Source of the DNA: Anaerobaca lacustris
GTDB taxonomy: Bacteria; Planctomycetota; Phycisphaerae; Sedimentisphaerales; Anaerobacaceae
Direction: 5' to 3'
Length of the DNA stretch: 64,000 nt
Assembly (NCBI RefSeq): GCF_030012215.1
Contig: NZ_JASCXX010000009.1
Coordinates: 1-64,000 of the forward strand
In this document: positions 14,472 to 24,227 of the stretch, in pieces
Position numbering within the stretch: position 1 is the stretch's first letter
Layout: each line of letters starts with the position of its first letter
Made by a program: the position numbers and the translations under genes
Notes under the pieces: generated by a model
The model's database searches: none
What the model was told of the DNA's origin: nothing
Seen by the model: only the letters and a program-made list of their open reading frames with translations

Positions 14472-14528
14472 ATGCCAACGTTCCTATTCTCGATAGTGTC
14501 AGACCGTTCTCAAGACCGGCGTGGAGGC

Positions 14529-15530
14529 CTATTGCCCCCCGTCCTTCATCCCCAACGACAGACCGATGTCGGCGAGCTTTCGTTTGATCTCACGGAGCGA
14601 CGTCTTGCCGAAACTTCGGATCTTCAGCAGGTCCGCTTCGTTCATCGTCACCAACTCGCGCACGGTTTCGATCTTGGCCGATTCCAGGCAGTTGCTGGCC
14701 CGGACCGACAACTCCAACTCCTGAATGGGCGTGTTGAGCTTGGCTTCCAACTCTTCATCAATCGCCGCTTCCGGCTCTTCGGCCGCCAACTCCCCGGCGA
14801 CCGTCTCCTCGCCCACCTCGAAGTACTGGACGAAGGGATTGATGTGCTTGCGGAGGATCTTGGCGGCCTCGACGAGCGCCATTTCGGGCGACACCGTGCC
14901 GTTGGTCCAGATCTCCATGATGAGCCGGTCGTAGTTCGTCCGCTGGCCGACGCGCGTGTTCTCCGTCGTATAGCGAACGCGCGTCACCGGGGAATAGACC
15001 GCATCGAGGTGAATCAGCCCGATCTCCTGATCGAACCGGTCCGCATCGGCAATCCGCTCGGAGACGGGCACGTATCCGCGCCCGTTCTCGACGACCATTT
15101 CCATCTCGAAACGGATGTTGTCCGTCAGCGTGGCCAGCACCTTGTCCTTGCTGAACACCTCGATGGCCGGGTCGGCCACGATGTCCGCCGCCGTCACGAC
15201 GCCCACTTTGTCGGCCGAAACCTTCATCGTCTTCGGCCCGTCCCCCTGCAACCGGATGACCAGACTCTTGACGTTCAACACGATGTCGGTGGCATCCTCC
15301 ATCACGCCGGCGACGGAGGTGAACTCATGATCCACTCCACTGATCTTGACCGAGGTGACCGCACTACCTTCGAGCGACGAGAGCAACACGCGCCTCAGGC
15401 TGTTCCCGACGGTCGTACCGAAACCCCGCTCGAACGGCTCGATGAAGAACCGGCCGTAGGTATCCGTCGAGATAACGCTGTCCTTTTCAACACGAGTCGG
15501 CAATTCTAACCCACGCCATGTCACTCGCAT
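14529..15530 (-). CDS. rpoA: RNA polymerase alpha subunit
   Basis: A 333-residue alpha subunit. The N-terminal assembly domain (about 1-230) includes FERGFGTTVGNSLRRVLLSS, which drives dimer formation and beta/beta' binding. The C-terminal domain (about 255-320: ELSVRASNCLESAKIETVRE) is the helix-hairpin-helix unit that contacts UP elements and activators. Length is typical. It lies between rpsD and rplQ, the standard alpha-operon order. Confidence 0.98.
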   Translation of the reverse strand: MRVTWRGLELPTRVEKDSVISTDTYGRFFIEPFERGFGTTVGNSLRRVLLSSLEGSAVTSVKISGVDHEFTSVAGVMEDATDIVLNVKSLVIRLQGDGPKTMKVSADKVGVVTAADIVADPAIEVFSKDKVLATLTDNIRFEMEMVVENGRGYVPVSERIADADRFDQEIGLIHLDAVYSPVTRVRYTTENTRVGQRTNYDRLIMEIWTNGTVSPEMALVEAAKILRKHINPFVQYFEVGEETVAGELAAEEPEAAIDEELEAKLNTPIQELELSVRASNCLESAKIETVRELVTMNEADLLKIRSFGKTSLREIKRKLADIGLSLGMKDGGQ

Positions 15531-15634
15531 ATATAGGCCTCCGATCTAAACTTTCGTCCGTACACTGCACAGCACCATGCAGAACCGATTCCCGTTGTTC
15601 GGGCCACCCCATTCCGCATCTTCCGCCTCCGAGC

Positions 15635-16267
15635 CTATCGCGAACAGATTTCGACGACCAGTTGCTCTTCCACAGGGATCTGCACGTCTTCCCTGGTCGG
15701 CAGGGCCACAATGGTCGCCGCCGGTTTTTCGCGGTCCAACTGGAGCCACGCCTGGGTCGTAAAGTTCGGATTGCTCTCGAGTTGCTGTTTCACCTCTTTT
15801 CGGCTTCTCTCAGAGTCCTTCACCTCGATCCGATCCCCCACCTTGGTGGTATAATCGCTCACGTCCACCTTGCGACCGTTTACGTAGATGTGCCCGTGGG
15901 CAATCAGTTGTCGCGCTCCCTTGCGAGACGGCGCGAAATTCAGCTTGTACACCACGTTGTCCAACCGTCGTTCCAGCAGTTGGAGCAGGTTCTCCCCGGT
16001 GTTGCCCTTGAGGCGCTCGGCTTCATGGAAATACCGTATGAACTGCCGTTCATACAGACCATAGTACCTCTTGACCTTCTGTTTCTCACGAAGGCGCACC
16101 CCATATTCGCTCAAACGCGTCCGGCGCCACCCATGCATGCCCGGCGCCAGATTGCGCTGTCGGCGCTCGACCTGGCACTTGGCGGTTTCACACTTGAGGC
16201 CTTTGAGGAACAGCTTCATCCCCTCGCGGCGGCACTGTTTGCACGATGGACCGAGATAACGTCCCAT
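15635..16267 (-). CDS. rpsD: 30S ribosomal protein S4
   Basis: A 210-residue S4. It starts MGRYLGPSCKQCRREG, with a cysteine pair of the zinc-type N-terminus, and has the S4 RNA-binding domain at about 95-160 (RRLDNVVYKLNFAPSRKGAR, HGHIYVNGRKVD). S4 is a primary 16S rRNA binder that nucleates 30S assembly and often represses its own operon. It lies between rpsK and rpoA. Confidence 0.98.
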   Translation of the reverse strand: MGRYLGPSCKQCRREGMKLFLKGLKCETAKCQVERRQRNLAPGMHGWRRTRLSEYGVRLREKQKVKRYYGLYERQFIRYFHEAERLKGNTGENLLQLLERRLDNVVYKLNFAPSRKGARQLIAHGHIYVNGRKVDVSDYTTKVGDRIEVKDSERSRKEVKQQLESNPNFTTQAWLQLDREKPAATIVALPTREDVQIPVEEQLVVEICSR

Positions 16268-16305
16268 ATCAATCTATCTCCTGCAGAGTCTTCTGGAGCC
16301 CTTGC

Positions 16306-16686
16306 CTATACCCGTCTACGCTTCGGCGGCCGACACCCGTTATGCGGAAGCGGTGTCACATCTTCAATCGAAGCGATCCGAAGGCCGGCGCCCTGGAGCG
16401 CGGAAATCGCCGATTCGCGACCCGACCCCGGCCCCTTGACCTTGATCTCGACCTCGCGCACACCGTTTCGCATGGCGGTGCTCGCACATCGCTGCGCCGC
16501 CTGCTGCGCCGCAAAGGGCGTGCTTTTGCGCGACCCTTTGAACCCGACGCACCCGGCCGAACCGGTGCAGATCGTGTCGCCATCCATGTCCGTCACCGTG
16601 ATCAATGTGTTGTTGAACGTCGCCTTGATATGGATGATCGCTCGAACAACGTTCTTCCGAACTTTTCGTTTTCCGCTCTTTGCCAT
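16306..16686 (-). CDS. rpsK: 30S ribosomal protein S11
   Basis: A 126-residue S11 with a basic start, the core [20 protein letters not shown] and the conserved C-terminal [17 protein letters not shown]. It forms part of the 30S platform and helps shape the mRNA exit channel with S7 and S18. It lies in the standard order rpsM-rpsK-rpsD. Confidence 0.98.
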   Translation of the reverse strand: MAKSGKRKVRKNVVRAIIHIKATFNNTLITVTDMDGDTICTGSAGCVGFKGSRKSTPFAAQQAAQRCASTAMRNGVREVEIKVKGPGSGRESAISALQGAGLRIASIEDVTPLPHNGCRPPKRRRV

Positions 16687-16747
16687 CTGGATCTCTTACC
16701 GATGAATTCTGCTCTTGCGTTCCCGGCCCCAACGACCCGTTCGGGCG

Positions 16748-17131
16748 TCAGCGTTTCTCTTTGACGCCCTTCTTGCCCGCCACGGTCTTGCGCGGCCCCT
16801 TGCGCGTCCTCGCGTTGCTCTGGGTGCACTGGCCTCGCACGGGCAGCCCCCGACGATGCCGAATTCCGCGATAGCACGCGATGTCGCGCAGGCGGGCGAT
16901 GTTCTGCGCCACCTGCCGGCGAAGCTGGCCCCCGATCACGTAGTTGCGGTCGATGATCTGGGTGATCCGGCTCAGCTCATCTTCGCTGAGCTTGTTCGCC
17001 TTGGTCATCTTCTCGATCCGGGCCTCCTTGAGGATCAGCTCGGACGTATGCCGGCCGATGCCGGGGATGTACATCAGAGACACCCAGATCGTCTTGTTGT
17101 CCGGAATATCGATACCCACTATACGCGGCAT
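16748..17131 (-). CDS. rpsM: 30S ribosomal protein S13
   Basis: A 127-residue S13: [15 protein letters not shown] start, the helix-hairpin-helix-like [17 protein letters not shown], and a basic C-terminal tail ([17 protein letters not shown]) that reaches the P-site tRNA. It sits in the head of the 30S subunit and bridges to L5. It directly follows rpmJ. Confidence 0.98.
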   Translation of the reverse strand: MPRIVGIDIPDNKTIWVSLMYIPGIGRHTSELILKEARIEKMTKANKLSEDELSRITQIIDRNYVIGGQLRRQVAQNIARLRDIACYRGIRHRRGLPVRGQCTQSNARTRKGPRKTVAGKKGVKEKR

Positions 17132-17200
17132 ATTGGCTCCCTTTTAGCACCCATCTGCAATCCAGCGGGCTGGTCCATCGTCCGTTGCTCCTGTGGCTTC

Positions 17201-17314
17201 TCAACCTTGACGCTGCTTGTGCCGGGGATTCGAGCAGATGACCCGAACGACCCCGCGACGACGGACGATCTTGCAATTCTCACAGATCCGTTTGACTGAG
17301 CTTCGTACCTTCAT
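17201..17314 (-). CDS. rpmJ: 50S ribosomal protein L36
   Basis: A 37-residue L36 between infA and rpsM, too short for many gene finders. It starts [15 protein letters not shown] and has the zinc ligands Cys11, Cys14, Cys27 and His32 of the C+ form, ending HKQRQG. It binds 23S rRNA near the base of the L7/L12 stalk. The place between infA and rpsM is the conserved one. Confidence 0.96.
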   Translation of the reverse strand: MKVRSSVKRICENCKIVRRRGVVRVICSNPRHKQRQG

Positions 17315-17377
17315 CTTCCATTCCACGCTTTCCGACGACTCTCATACCCTGCGGTCCGCCGACCGGCGGCCACACTC

Positions 17378-17593
17378 TCAGTGCCGCAGCACGATTCGCC
17401 CTCGATTGAGGTCGTACGGCGACATCTCCACGGTCACCATGTCCCCCGGCAGAATCCGAATGAAATTCATTCGCATCTTGCCCGAGACATGGGCCAGGAT
17501 CTTGTGACCGCCTTCCAACTCGACCCTGAACATCGCGTTAGGCAAAGCTTCGATCACCTTCGCTTGTAGCCGTATCGCGTCTTTTTTTGCCAT
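17378..17593 (-). CDS. infA: translation initiation factor IF-1
   Basis: A 71-residue single OB-fold protein ([39 protein letters not shown]). IF-1 occupies the A site of the 30S subunit during initiation. Length and both hallmark segments are normal. It lies between map and rpmJ, as in many spc/alpha clusters. Confidence 0.97.
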   Translation of the reverse strand: MAKKDAIRLQAKVIEALPNAMFRVELEGGHKILAHVSGKMRMNFIRILPGDMVTVEMSPYDLNRGRIVLRH

Positions 17594-17654
17594 CGACCTC
17601 TCTACATTCGTCGGAGCACACGGCCCCGCACGCGTTTCCTCGCGCCGGGCGCCG

Positions 17655-18437
17655 CTACTCCCTTGCCGTCAGGACTTCACAACCGCCCCTGACCATCGCT
17701 ATCGTATGCTCAAAATGAGCCGAACACCTGCCGTCTTTCGTCACCACCGTCCACCCATTGGCCAGCAACCGGACGTGATGGCTGCCCGCGTTGACCATCG
17801 GCTCGACCGCCAGGACCATTCCCTCGGCCAGGAAGATGTCGTCCGCCAGCAACTCGGCGCTGACGAAGTTCGGCACCTTCGGCTCTTCGTGCATCTTCGT
17901 TCCGATGCCATGCCCGACGAAATCCCTGACAACCGAGAACCCTGCGTCCTCGACGTACTGCTGCATCTTCCGGGCGACCTGGCTCCATCGGACCCCGGGC
18001 CGGGCCTCGGCAATCGCCACGTCCAGCATCCCTTTCGTTGCGTCGAGGAGCCTTCGTTTCTCCGGCGAGATATCGCCGACCGCCACCGTCATGGCCGAAT
18101 CACCGCAGTAGCCGCCGAGCCTGACGCCGAAGTCAATGCTCAGGACGTCGCCTGCCTGAAGGACCGTCGTCTCGGAGGGAATCCCATGGACCACCTCCTC
18201 ATTGACGGACGCACAGATCGCTCCGGGAAAGGGTCGCCGCGCCTGCGGGCTGCGCACCCCCTTGAACAGGGCGTCCGCTCCCGCTTCGGCGACCATCTCC
18301 AGCGCCACACGGTCCAACTGGCCCGTTGTGACACCCGGCTCTGCCATCTCCTGTAGTTTTGAAAGAACGCCGGCGACAACCGCACCAGCCCGACGCATCA
18401 ACTCGATTTCTCTGCGGCTCCGAAGCGTTACAGCCAT
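17655..18437 (-). CDS. map: methionine aminopeptidase, type I
   Basis: A 260-residue enzyme that removes the initiator methionine from new proteins. The five metal ligands of the pita-bread fold are visible: Asp in SIDFGV, Asp in GDSAMTVAV, His in GHGIG, Glu in VLAVEPMV and Glu in FEHTIAM. No zinc-finger N-terminal extension is present, so it is the short form. It follows adk in the spc-type cluster. Confidence 0.97.
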   Translation of the reverse strand: MAVTLRSRREIELMRRAGAVVAGVLSKLQEMAEPGVTTGQLDRVALEMVAEAGADALFKGVRSPQARRPFPGAICASVNEEVVHGIPSETTVLQAGDVLSIDFGVRLGGYCGDSAMTVAVGDISPEKRRLLDATKGMLDVAIAEARPGVRWSQVARKMQQYVEDAGFSVVRDFVGHGIGTKMHEEPKVPNFVSAELLADDIFLAEGMVLAVEPMVNAGSHHVRLLANGWTVVTKDGRCSAHFEHTIAMVRGGCEVLTARE

Positions 18438-18495
18438 CGATCCAACTTCATTATCCCTGGGCCGATGCCTTCGTCGGTCACGACCCCGCGCCGAC

Positions 18496-19143
18496 TCATC
18501 TCAGCGCATCCAATTCTTCAAACAGGACGGCCGCCACGGCATCGGCATCCCCATCCGCCGGCACATCGCGAACATCCCTTCTGGCCTTGTAGTACTCGAC
18601 CACCGGCTCGGTCTGCTCGTAGTACGTCGCCAGTCGGTTCTTCACCACGTCCGCCGTGTCATCCGGCCGCTGAACGAGGGCGGCGCCGTCATGGTCACAG
18701 ACGCCCTCCTGCTTCGGCGGCATGTTCTTGACATGGTAGACCGCGCCGCACTTCGGACAGCTTCGCCGTCCCGTGATCCGATCGACCACGATCTCGTCAC
18801 CGACCTGAAGATTGACCACCACGTCGATGCCACTGCCGTCCTTCGCCAGCGAACGATCCAACGCCTCGGCCTGATGGACGGTGCGTGGAAAGCCATCAAG
18901 GACAAACCCCCCGTCGGGCGCCCCCTTGACGGCCTTGCTCATCATTTCGACGATCAGATCGTCGGGCACCAGCGTCCCGGCGTCCATGTAGCCCTGCGCC
19001 TTCTTGCCCAGGTCGCTCCCCTCGGCGCGCTCGCGCCGGAGGATGTCGCCGCTGGACAGATGCAACAGACCGTATCGGCCGACAATCTTCTTGCAGTGCG
19101 TTCCTTTGCCTGCGCCGGGAGCTCCCAACAACACTACTCTCAT
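18496..19143 (-). CDS. adk: adenylate kinase
   Basis: A 215-residue kinase that equilibrates ATP+AMP with 2 ADP. The P-loop GAPGAGKGT is at residues 7-15, and the AMP site includes DGFPRTVHQAEALD. The LID (about 125-160) is of the zinc type, with CPKC and then CDHD as ligands. Its start overlaps the secY stop by 4 bases, so the two are probably coupled. Secretion and nucleotide genes often adjoin here in bacteria. Confidence 0.98.
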   Translation of the reverse strand: MRVVLLGAPGAGKGTHCKKIVGRYGLLHLSSGDILRRERAEGSDLGKKAQGYMDAGTLVPDDLIVEMMSKAVKGAPDGGFVLDGFPRTVHQAEALDRSLAKDGSGIDVVVNLQVGDEIVVDRITGRRSCPKCGAVYHVKNMPPKQEGVCDHDGAALVQRPDDTADVVKNRLATYYEQTEPVVEYYKARRDVRDVPADGDADAVAAVLFEELDALR

Positions 19144-20492
19144 GCATAGGCCCCTTTAATCCTGCCCGAGGAACTGAATCCGTCGTAGCTCCGCATGATC
19201 AGGTTGGCCTCGATCTTCTGAACGAGGTCCAGCGAGACGCTGACGACGATCAGCAGGCCCGTTCCCCCGATGAACGTCGTGATCGTCCAGTCGATATTCA
19301 GGAAGTACGTCAGGAACGTCGGCACCACCGCGATTACGGCCAGGAACGCCGCACCGAAGTACGTGATGCGCGTCATGACCGTCTCAAGGTACTCGGCCGT
19401 GCGCCGCCCCGGACGAAGACCGGGGATGAAGCTTCCCGAATCGCGAAGGTTCTTCGCCATCTCTCTCGGCTGGAACTGGACCGTGACCCAGAAATACGCG
19501 AAGAGGAAGATCAGAAGCATGTACAGCACATTGTAGGTATACGCATCACCTCGCAGCGCGCCGACCATCGCCTGCAAAACCACCGACCCTCGGAAGCGAT
19601 CGGCGATCATCTGCACGATGATCGGAGGAAACATCATGAAGCTTGAGGCGAAGATGATCGGCATCACGCCGCCGTGATTGACCCGCAGCGGCAGATAATG
19701 TCGCTGCCCGCCGTACATCCGCCGCCCACGCATCTGCTTGGCCTGCTGAATCGGAATCCGCCTCTGGCCCTGCGTGATGAGGATCGCCCCGGCCACCACG
19801 AAGATGAACGCGCCGATCAGAAACAGGATCCGGGCCGGCCCGATCGACCCCGTCGGCGCGCCCACCGTGAAGTCCACCTGCTGAGCCAGACGCAGGATCG
19901 CCCACGGCATCTGCGCGATGATACCGGCCATGATGATCAAACTGATCCCGTTGCCGATGCCGTACTCATCGATCTGTTCGCCCAGCCACATGAGAAACAC
20001 CGTCCCGGCCGTCATGCCGAGGATCCCCATGATGTAAGCCTGGACCTGCATGCCCGGATAGGTGTATCCTCCGAGCATCTTCATGTACATCACCGCCTGG
20101 ACGATGCAGATCAGCACCGTCAGGTATCGGGTGTATTCCTGGATCTTCTTGTGTCCCGTCTGCCCTTCCTGGCGCAGCTTCTTCAGCGCCGGAACAACCT
20201 CGCCCAACAGCATCAGGATAATCGAGGCCGTGATATAGGGCATGATGCCCAACCCAAACAGGCTGCTGCGGCTGAGCGTACCGCCCGTGAACATCTGCAG
20301 GTACTCGGCCGCCCGACCCAGGGGACTCTCCGTATCGCGTCCCGTCTCGAAGACGGCCGCGATCCGGCCATGATCGAATCCGGGGTTCGGGATGTGGAAG
20401 CCCACCCGATAGATGATCAGCAGCGCAATCGTGAACAGGATCTTGTTCCGCAAGTCCCGTATCCGAAAGATATTGACAATCGTTCCGATCAC
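19140..20492 (-). CDS. secY: protein translocase subunit SecY
   Basis: A 450-residue polytopic membrane protein with about ten hydrophobic helices. It forms the SecYEG channel for protein export. It begins MIGTIVNIFRIRDLRNKIL; the plug/TM2 region LFGLGIMPYITASII and the late loop SFIPGLRPGRRTAEYLE that contacts ribosome and SecA are clear. It lies between rplO and adk; secE is 25 kb away in the same cluster. Confidence 0.98.
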   Translation of the reverse strand: MIGTIVNIFRIRDLRNKILFTIALLIIYRVGFHIPNPGFDHGRIAAVFETGRDTESPLGRAAEYLQMFTGGTLSRSSLFGLGIMPYITASIILMLLGEVVPALKKLRQEGQTGHKKIQEYTRYLTVLICIVQAVMYMKMLGGYTYPGMQVQAYIMGILGMTAGTVFLMWLGEQIDEYGIGNGISLIIMAGIIAQMPWAILRLAQQVDFTVGAPTGSIGPARILFLIGAFIFVVAGAILITQGQRRIPIQQAKQMRGRRMYGGQRHYLPLRVNHGGVMPIIFASSFMMFPPIIVQMIADRFRGSVVLQAMVGALRGDAYTYNVLYMLLIFLFAYFWVTVQFQPREMAKNLRDSGSFIPGLRPGRRTAEYLETVMTRITYFGAAFLAVIAVVPTFLTYFLNIDWTITTFIGGTGLLIVVSVSLDLVQKIEANLIMRSYDGFSSSGRIKGAYA

Positions 20493-20550
20493 TTACCTGT
20501 TCTCCGCGGTCTGCTTCGGACCCATTCGCCACCGGCAAACACGGCCGTCC

Positions 20551-21033
20551 TTAGGCGCGTTTGCGTCGGGCACTCTTGTTTTCCTTGCCGCCCACTTTCG
20601 TCGCGGTGCCGCCGCACCCGATGATCTTCTGCTCGGCCGCCTTGCTGAACTTGTGGGCCGCCACCTGCAATCTCTTCGTCAGTTCGCCGTCGCCGAGGAT
20701 CTTGACCTTGCTCTGCACGTCATCGACCAGGCCGGCCCGCAGAAGCTGCTCGACGCCGATCTGCGCCCCGTCCTCGAAACCTTCCAACTGCGAGACGTTG
20801 ACAATCTCAAAGCGCCTGGCAAACTGCTTGTTGTTGAACCCGCGTTTCGGCACGCGTCTGAACAAAGGCATCTGGCCGCCCTCGTAGAGCGCGAGCCTCA
20901 TCGCCCCAGCGCGGCTGCGGCTGCCCTTGTGTCCGCGTCCGGACGTCTTGCCGACCCCGGTGCCGCGGCCCCTTCCCAAGCGCTTGCGTGCTTTGTGTTT
21001 GCCTACGACAGAAGTTATCTCATGACTCAACAT
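20551..21033 (-). CDS. rplO: 50S ribosomal protein L15
   Basis: A 160-residue L15 with the glycine-rich RNA-binding N-terminus (RLGRGRGTGVGKTSGRGHKG) and the C-terminal globular part (LQVAAHKFSKAAEQKI). It binds 23S rRNA late in 50S assembly. Only about 30 bases separate it from rpsE, so rpmD (L30), usually found here, is absent from this place. Confidence 0.97.
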   Translation of the reverse strand: MLSHEITSVVGKHKARKRLGRGRGTGVGKTSGRGHKGSRSRAGAMRLALYEGGQMPLFRRVPKRGFNNKQFARRFEIVNVSQLEGFEDGAQIGVEQLLRAGLVDDVQSKVKILGDGELTKRLQVAAHKFSKAAEQKIIGCGGTATKVGGKENKSARRKRA

Positions 21034-21062
21034 TTAGATCACCCAATTGGTCATCGTGGCCG

Positions 21063-21599
21063 CTACGAAATGGCGACACCCCGTAACGCTTCAATCGTCT
21101 CTTTGTTGCGCAGCTTCAGCAACCCATTGAGCGTGGCCTTCACCACATTCTTGGCCGCCGTGCTTCCGTACACCTTCGTCAACACATCGTGGACGCCCGC
21201 ATATTCGAGCACCGCTCTGGCGCTCGAGCCGGCGATCACGCCCGTGCCCGGACTGGCCGGAACCAGGACGATCTTCGTCGCCCCAAACCGCCCGATCACC
21301 TGGTGCGGGATCGTCCGCTCCAGCAGGGGCACACCGTGCATCGACTTCTTCGCGTCCTTCATTCCCTTTTCCACCGCCAGCGGGACCTCGTTGGCCTTTC
21401 CGTAGCCGATCCCTACATTCCCGGCACGGTCGCCGACCACCACCAGGGCCGCAAAGCTGAACCGCCGTCCACCTTTGACCACCTTGGAACAGCGATAGAT
21501 CTTGACCACCGTATCTTCCAACGGCTTCTCTTCATGCTCGGGTTTTCTCACCGGTTCTGCAGCCAATGTCGTCTCCCAGTTTCCAAGCGCCCTTGTCAA
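21063..21599 (-). CDS. rpsE: 30S ribosomal protein S5
   Basis: A 178-residue S5. The double-stranded RNA-binding-like N-terminal half ([20 protein letters not shown]) and the C-terminal domain (GIIGRFGA-type core, [17 protein letters not shown]) are both present. S5 acts in decoding fidelity and mRNA entry. Its start overlaps the rplR stop by 4 bases. It carries a longer acidic/basic N-terminal extension of about 25 residues. Confidence 0.97.
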   Translation of the reverse strand: MTRALGNWETTLAAEPVRKPEHEEKPLEDTVVKIYRCSKVVKGGRRFSFAALVVVGDRAGNVGIGYGKANEVPLAVEKGMKDAKKSMHGVPLLERTIPHQVIGRFGATKIVLVPASPGTGVIAGSSARAVLEYAGVHDVLTKVYGSTAAKNVVKATLNGLLKLRNKETIEALRGVAIS

Positions 21600-21961
21600 A
21601 AGGCCAAGCCGGCCTTTCGTGCCGCATCGGCCAAAGACTTCACACGCCCATGGTACCTATAACGGTTGCGATCGAAACACACGCACTTGATGCCCATGTC
21701 GAGGGCCTTCTTGGCCAGCGCCTCGCCCACCGTCTCAGCCGCCTTGCGATTGGCCCCTGCGACCACCTGGTCGCGCAGCAGCTTCGACTGCGTGCTCGTC
21801 GCCACCAGCGTCACTCTGCCCACGTCGTCGATGATCTGTGCGTAAATGTGCCTGTTCGACCGAAAAATCGACAGTCGCGGCCGCTCCGGGGTTCCGGAGA
21901 CCTTCCTTCGCACGTGTCGCTGGCGCCGCAGCGCCGCCTTCTTGTGTCGTTCACTCTTCAT
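21596..21961 (-). CDS. rplR: 50S ribosomal protein L18
   Basis: A 121-residue L18 that binds 5S rRNA and docks it on the 50S subunit. The basic start ([20 protein letters not shown]), [16 protein letters not shown] and the end [20 protein letters not shown] match the family. It lies between rplF and rpsE with a 4-base overlap to the latter. Confidence 0.97.
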   Translation of the reverse strand: MKSERHKKAALRRQRHVRRKVSGTPERPRLSIFRSNRHIYAQIIDDVGRVTLVATSTQSKLLRDQVVAGANRKAAETVGEALAKKALDMGIKCVCFDRNRYRYHGRVKSLADAARKAGLAF

Positions 21962-21977
21962 AAATCCGACTTCTCAC

Positions 21978-22559
21978 CTATGCCCCGCCTGAGGCGAACG
22001 CTTTACCCATCTTGCGCTGGACCTGCTCGTCCGCGTAACGGATACCCTTGCCCTTGTACGGCTCCGGCGGCCGGATCCGCCGCACGTTGGCCGCAAACTG
22101 ACCGAGAACGCCCTTGTCCATCCCGCTCAGCGTGAACTTGGCCGGAATGTCGTTGCCACGCGTCGCGGGCACGTCGATCTTCACGCTGACCCCCTTGGGG
22201 ATCGCCAGTTCCACCGGATGGCAGAAGCCGATCTGGAGCACCAGCTTGCCCCCCTGTTCCTTGACGCTGTAGCCGGTCCCGTAGATCGCCATCTTGCGCT
22301 CGAACCCTTTGCTCACGCCCGTGACCATGTTGGCCAGCAGCGCCCGCATCGTGCCGTGCAGTTGCTTGCCCTTGCGGTCCTCCGGTCGTGGGTTCACCAC
22401 CTCGACCCGGTTCGCCGAGCCGTCTACGGTCATCGTGATGCGCGGGTGACAGTCCATTTCCAGCGCCCCCAAGGGCCCCGAGACCTTCACCTGCCGGCCT
22501 TTCTGCTCGACCTTCACGCCCTGCGGAATCTCAACGGGTTTTTTTCCAATCCGACTCAT
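21978..22559 (-). CDS. rplF: 50S ribosomal protein L6
   Basis: A 193-residue L6 made of two similar alpha-beta domains. MSRIGKKPVEIPQGVKV opens the first, and the conserved IRPPEPYKGKGIRYADE closes the second. It lies near the factor-binding site at the base of the L7/L12 stalk. It starts one base after the rpsH stop region. Confidence 0.98.
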   Translation of the reverse strand: MSRIGKKPVEIPQGVKVEQKGRQVKVSGPLGALEMDCHPRITMTVDGSANRVEVVNPRPEDRKGKQLHGTMRALLANMVTGVSKGFERKMAIYGTGYSVKEQGGKLVLQIGFCHPVELAIPKGVSVKIDVPATRGNDIPAKFTLSGMDKGVLGQFAANVRRIRPPEPYKGKGIRYADEQVQRKMGKAFASGGA

Positions 22560-22560
22560 C

Positions 22561-22959
22561 TTAGCTTACCGTACACAGGATCTCGCCACCGACTTTGTCC
22601 GCGCGGCAGCCTCGATCGCTGATAACCCCTTTGCTTGTGGAAACGACCGCAATACCCATGCCCCCAAGGACCGTCGGCAGATTCTCGACGCCGACGTAGA
22701 CCCGGCAGCCGGGCTTGCTCGTTCTCGTTATATCACTGATCGCCGGGCAGCCTTCCTGGTCGTACTTCAGGAAAACCTTCAGGATGCCCTGCTTGCCGTC
22801 CTCGATCCGATCGAAGCCCTCGATGTAGCCCTCGCTCTTCAGGACCGCCGCGATGCCTTCGCAGATCTTCGACGCCTTCACATCGACTTGCGTTCTCCGC
22901 ACGCGCGTCGCGTTGCGAATTCGCGTCAACATGTCGGCTATTGGGTCGCTCAAACTCAT
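22561..22959 (-). CDS. rpsH: 30S ribosomal protein S8
   Basis: A 132-residue S8: MSLSDPIADMLTRIRNA at the start and GIAVVSTSKGVISDRGCRA at the end are family hallmarks. It binds the central domain of 16S rRNA and in several bacteria represses the spc operon through its mRNA. It lies between rpsN and rplF. Confidence 0.98.
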   Translation of the reverse strand: MSLSDPIADMLTRIRNATRVRRTQVDVKASKICEGIAAVLKSEGYIEGFDRIEDGKQGILKVFLKYDQEGCPAISDITRTSKPGCRVYVGVENLPTVLGGMGIAVVSTSKGVISDRGCRADKVGGEILCTVS

Positions 22960-23005
22960 AATTCGGTATCCTGCATGCTCCGGCGTTCTCGCCGCCGGCC
23001 AAACC

Positions 23006-23191
23006 CTACCAACTGGCTTTCTTGACGCCCGGGATCTTCCCTTCGTTCGCCAACGTTCGAAAACAGATGCGACAGATCTTGAACTTCTTGTACACCGCTT
23101 TCGACCTGCCGCACAGCTCGCAGCGCGTGTACTGCCTGACCCGGAACTTCTGTTTCTTCTTGACCTTCAGTTCTAACGCTTTCGTCGACAT
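23006..23191 (-). CDS. rpsN: 30S ribosomal protein S14, zinc type
   Basis: A 61-residue S14 of the short C+ type, with CELC and CRIC knuckles separated by 12 residues and the end [11 protein letters not shown]. It binds in the 30S head near the decoding site. The order rplE-rpsN-rpsH is standard. No zinc-free long form is visible in this window. Confidence 0.97.
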   Translation of the reverse strand: MSTKALELKVKKKQKFRVRQYTRCELCGRSKAVYKKFKICRICFRTLANEGKIPGVKKASW

Positions 23192-23227
23192 TCAACGTGC
23201 TCCACACTGTCCTTTTCGCCGGCCGCC

Positions 23228-23791
23228 TCAGCTCGCCGGCTTGGCTTCCGCCTGGCCCCGGAACGGCATCCCGAACAGAGACAACAGCTTGCGTGCCTCC
23301 TCATCCGTTTTGGCCGTCGTCACGAAGCAGACGTTCATCCCCTGCTGCGACTCCACCTTCGCCGGATTGATCTCCGGAAACACGCTCTGCTCGCTCAGAC
23401 CCATCGAGTAGTTGCCCCGACCGTCGAACCCGTTCGGATTCAGTCCTCGGAAGTCGCGCACCCGCGGAATCGCCAGATTGATCAGGCGATCCATGAACTC
23501 GTACATCCGAACGCCCCGCAGCGTGACCTTCAACCCGGTCTCCTGCCCTTCGCGGACCTTGAAGTTCGACACGCTCTTCTTGGCCTTGCACACCGCCGGC
23601 GACTGTCCCGTGATCACGGCCAGGTCCTTCTTGCCCATTTCCAGGAACTTCTTGTCCTGGCAGGCCTTGCCGATGCCCATCGAGACGACCACCTTGACGA
23701 CCTTGGGCACCGCCATCACGTTGCCGTAATGGAACTCCCGGGTCAGCTCCGGAACGATTTTTGCTTTGTATAGATCTCTCAAACGTGCCAT
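23228..23791 (-). CDS. rplE: 50S ribosomal protein L5
   Basis: A 187-residue L5 with NVMAVPKVVKVVVSMGIGKA near the start and the flexible loop region (FRGLNPNGFDGRGNYSMGLS) that contacts P-site tRNA. It binds 5S rRNA together with L18. A short Ala/Lys tail follows the core. It lies between rplX and rpsN. Confidence 0.98.
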   Translation of the reverse strand: MARLRDLYKAKIVPELTREFHYGNVMAVPKVVKVVVSMGIGKACQDKKFLEMGKKDLAVITGQSPAVCKAKKSVSNFKVREGQETGLKVTLRGVRMYEFMDRLINLAIPRVRDFRGLNPNGFDGRGNYSMGLSEQSVFPEINPAKVESQQGMNVCFVTTAKTDEEARKLLSLFGMPFRGQAEAKPAS

Positions 23792-23849
23792 GGTTCTCTG
23801 CCTGTGGCTCCCGTTTCGTGCGCTTCACGGACCCGGGAGACCCGCGTTG

Positions 23850-24179
23850 TCATTTCCCCTTGCGAACCGTTCCGATTTCCGTGCCGTCGGTGGCGACGCG
23901 TTTCTTGGCCCCACCCTGGCTTTCGTAACGGACCCGACTGCCCTTGCCTGACTTCGGATTCAGCGGCAGCACGTTGCTCACGTGGATCGGCTGTTCGATG
24001 CTGATCCGCCCCCCTTGCGGGTTGCGCCGCGACGGCCGCACGTGCCGTTTCGCCACGTTCTGCCCCTGCACCACCACCGTCTGCTTGTCCGGATACACGT
24101 GCAGCACCCGCCCGGTGGCACCCTTGTGGTCCCCGGCGATGATCTGCACCATGTCACCTCTCTTCACGTGTAAGGCCAT
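23850..24179 (-). CDS. rplX: 50S ribosomal protein L24
   Basis: A 109-residue L24 with the N-terminal KOW motif (KRGDMVQIIAGDHKGATGRV) and the family segment NVAKRHVRPSRRNPQGG. It initiates 50S assembly by binding the 5' domain of 23S rRNA. It lies between rplN and rplE. Confidence 0.97.
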   Translation of the reverse strand: MALHVKRGDMVQIIAGDHKGATGRVLHVYPDKQTVVVQGQNVAKRHVRPSRRNPQGGRISIEQPIHVSNVLPLNPKSGKGSRVRYESQGGAKKRVATDGTEIGTVRKGK

Positions 24180-24227
24180 GTTCTCTTCCGCCTCTTGCGT
24201 TCTTGCCGAAAGCGTTCCTGCAACGAG

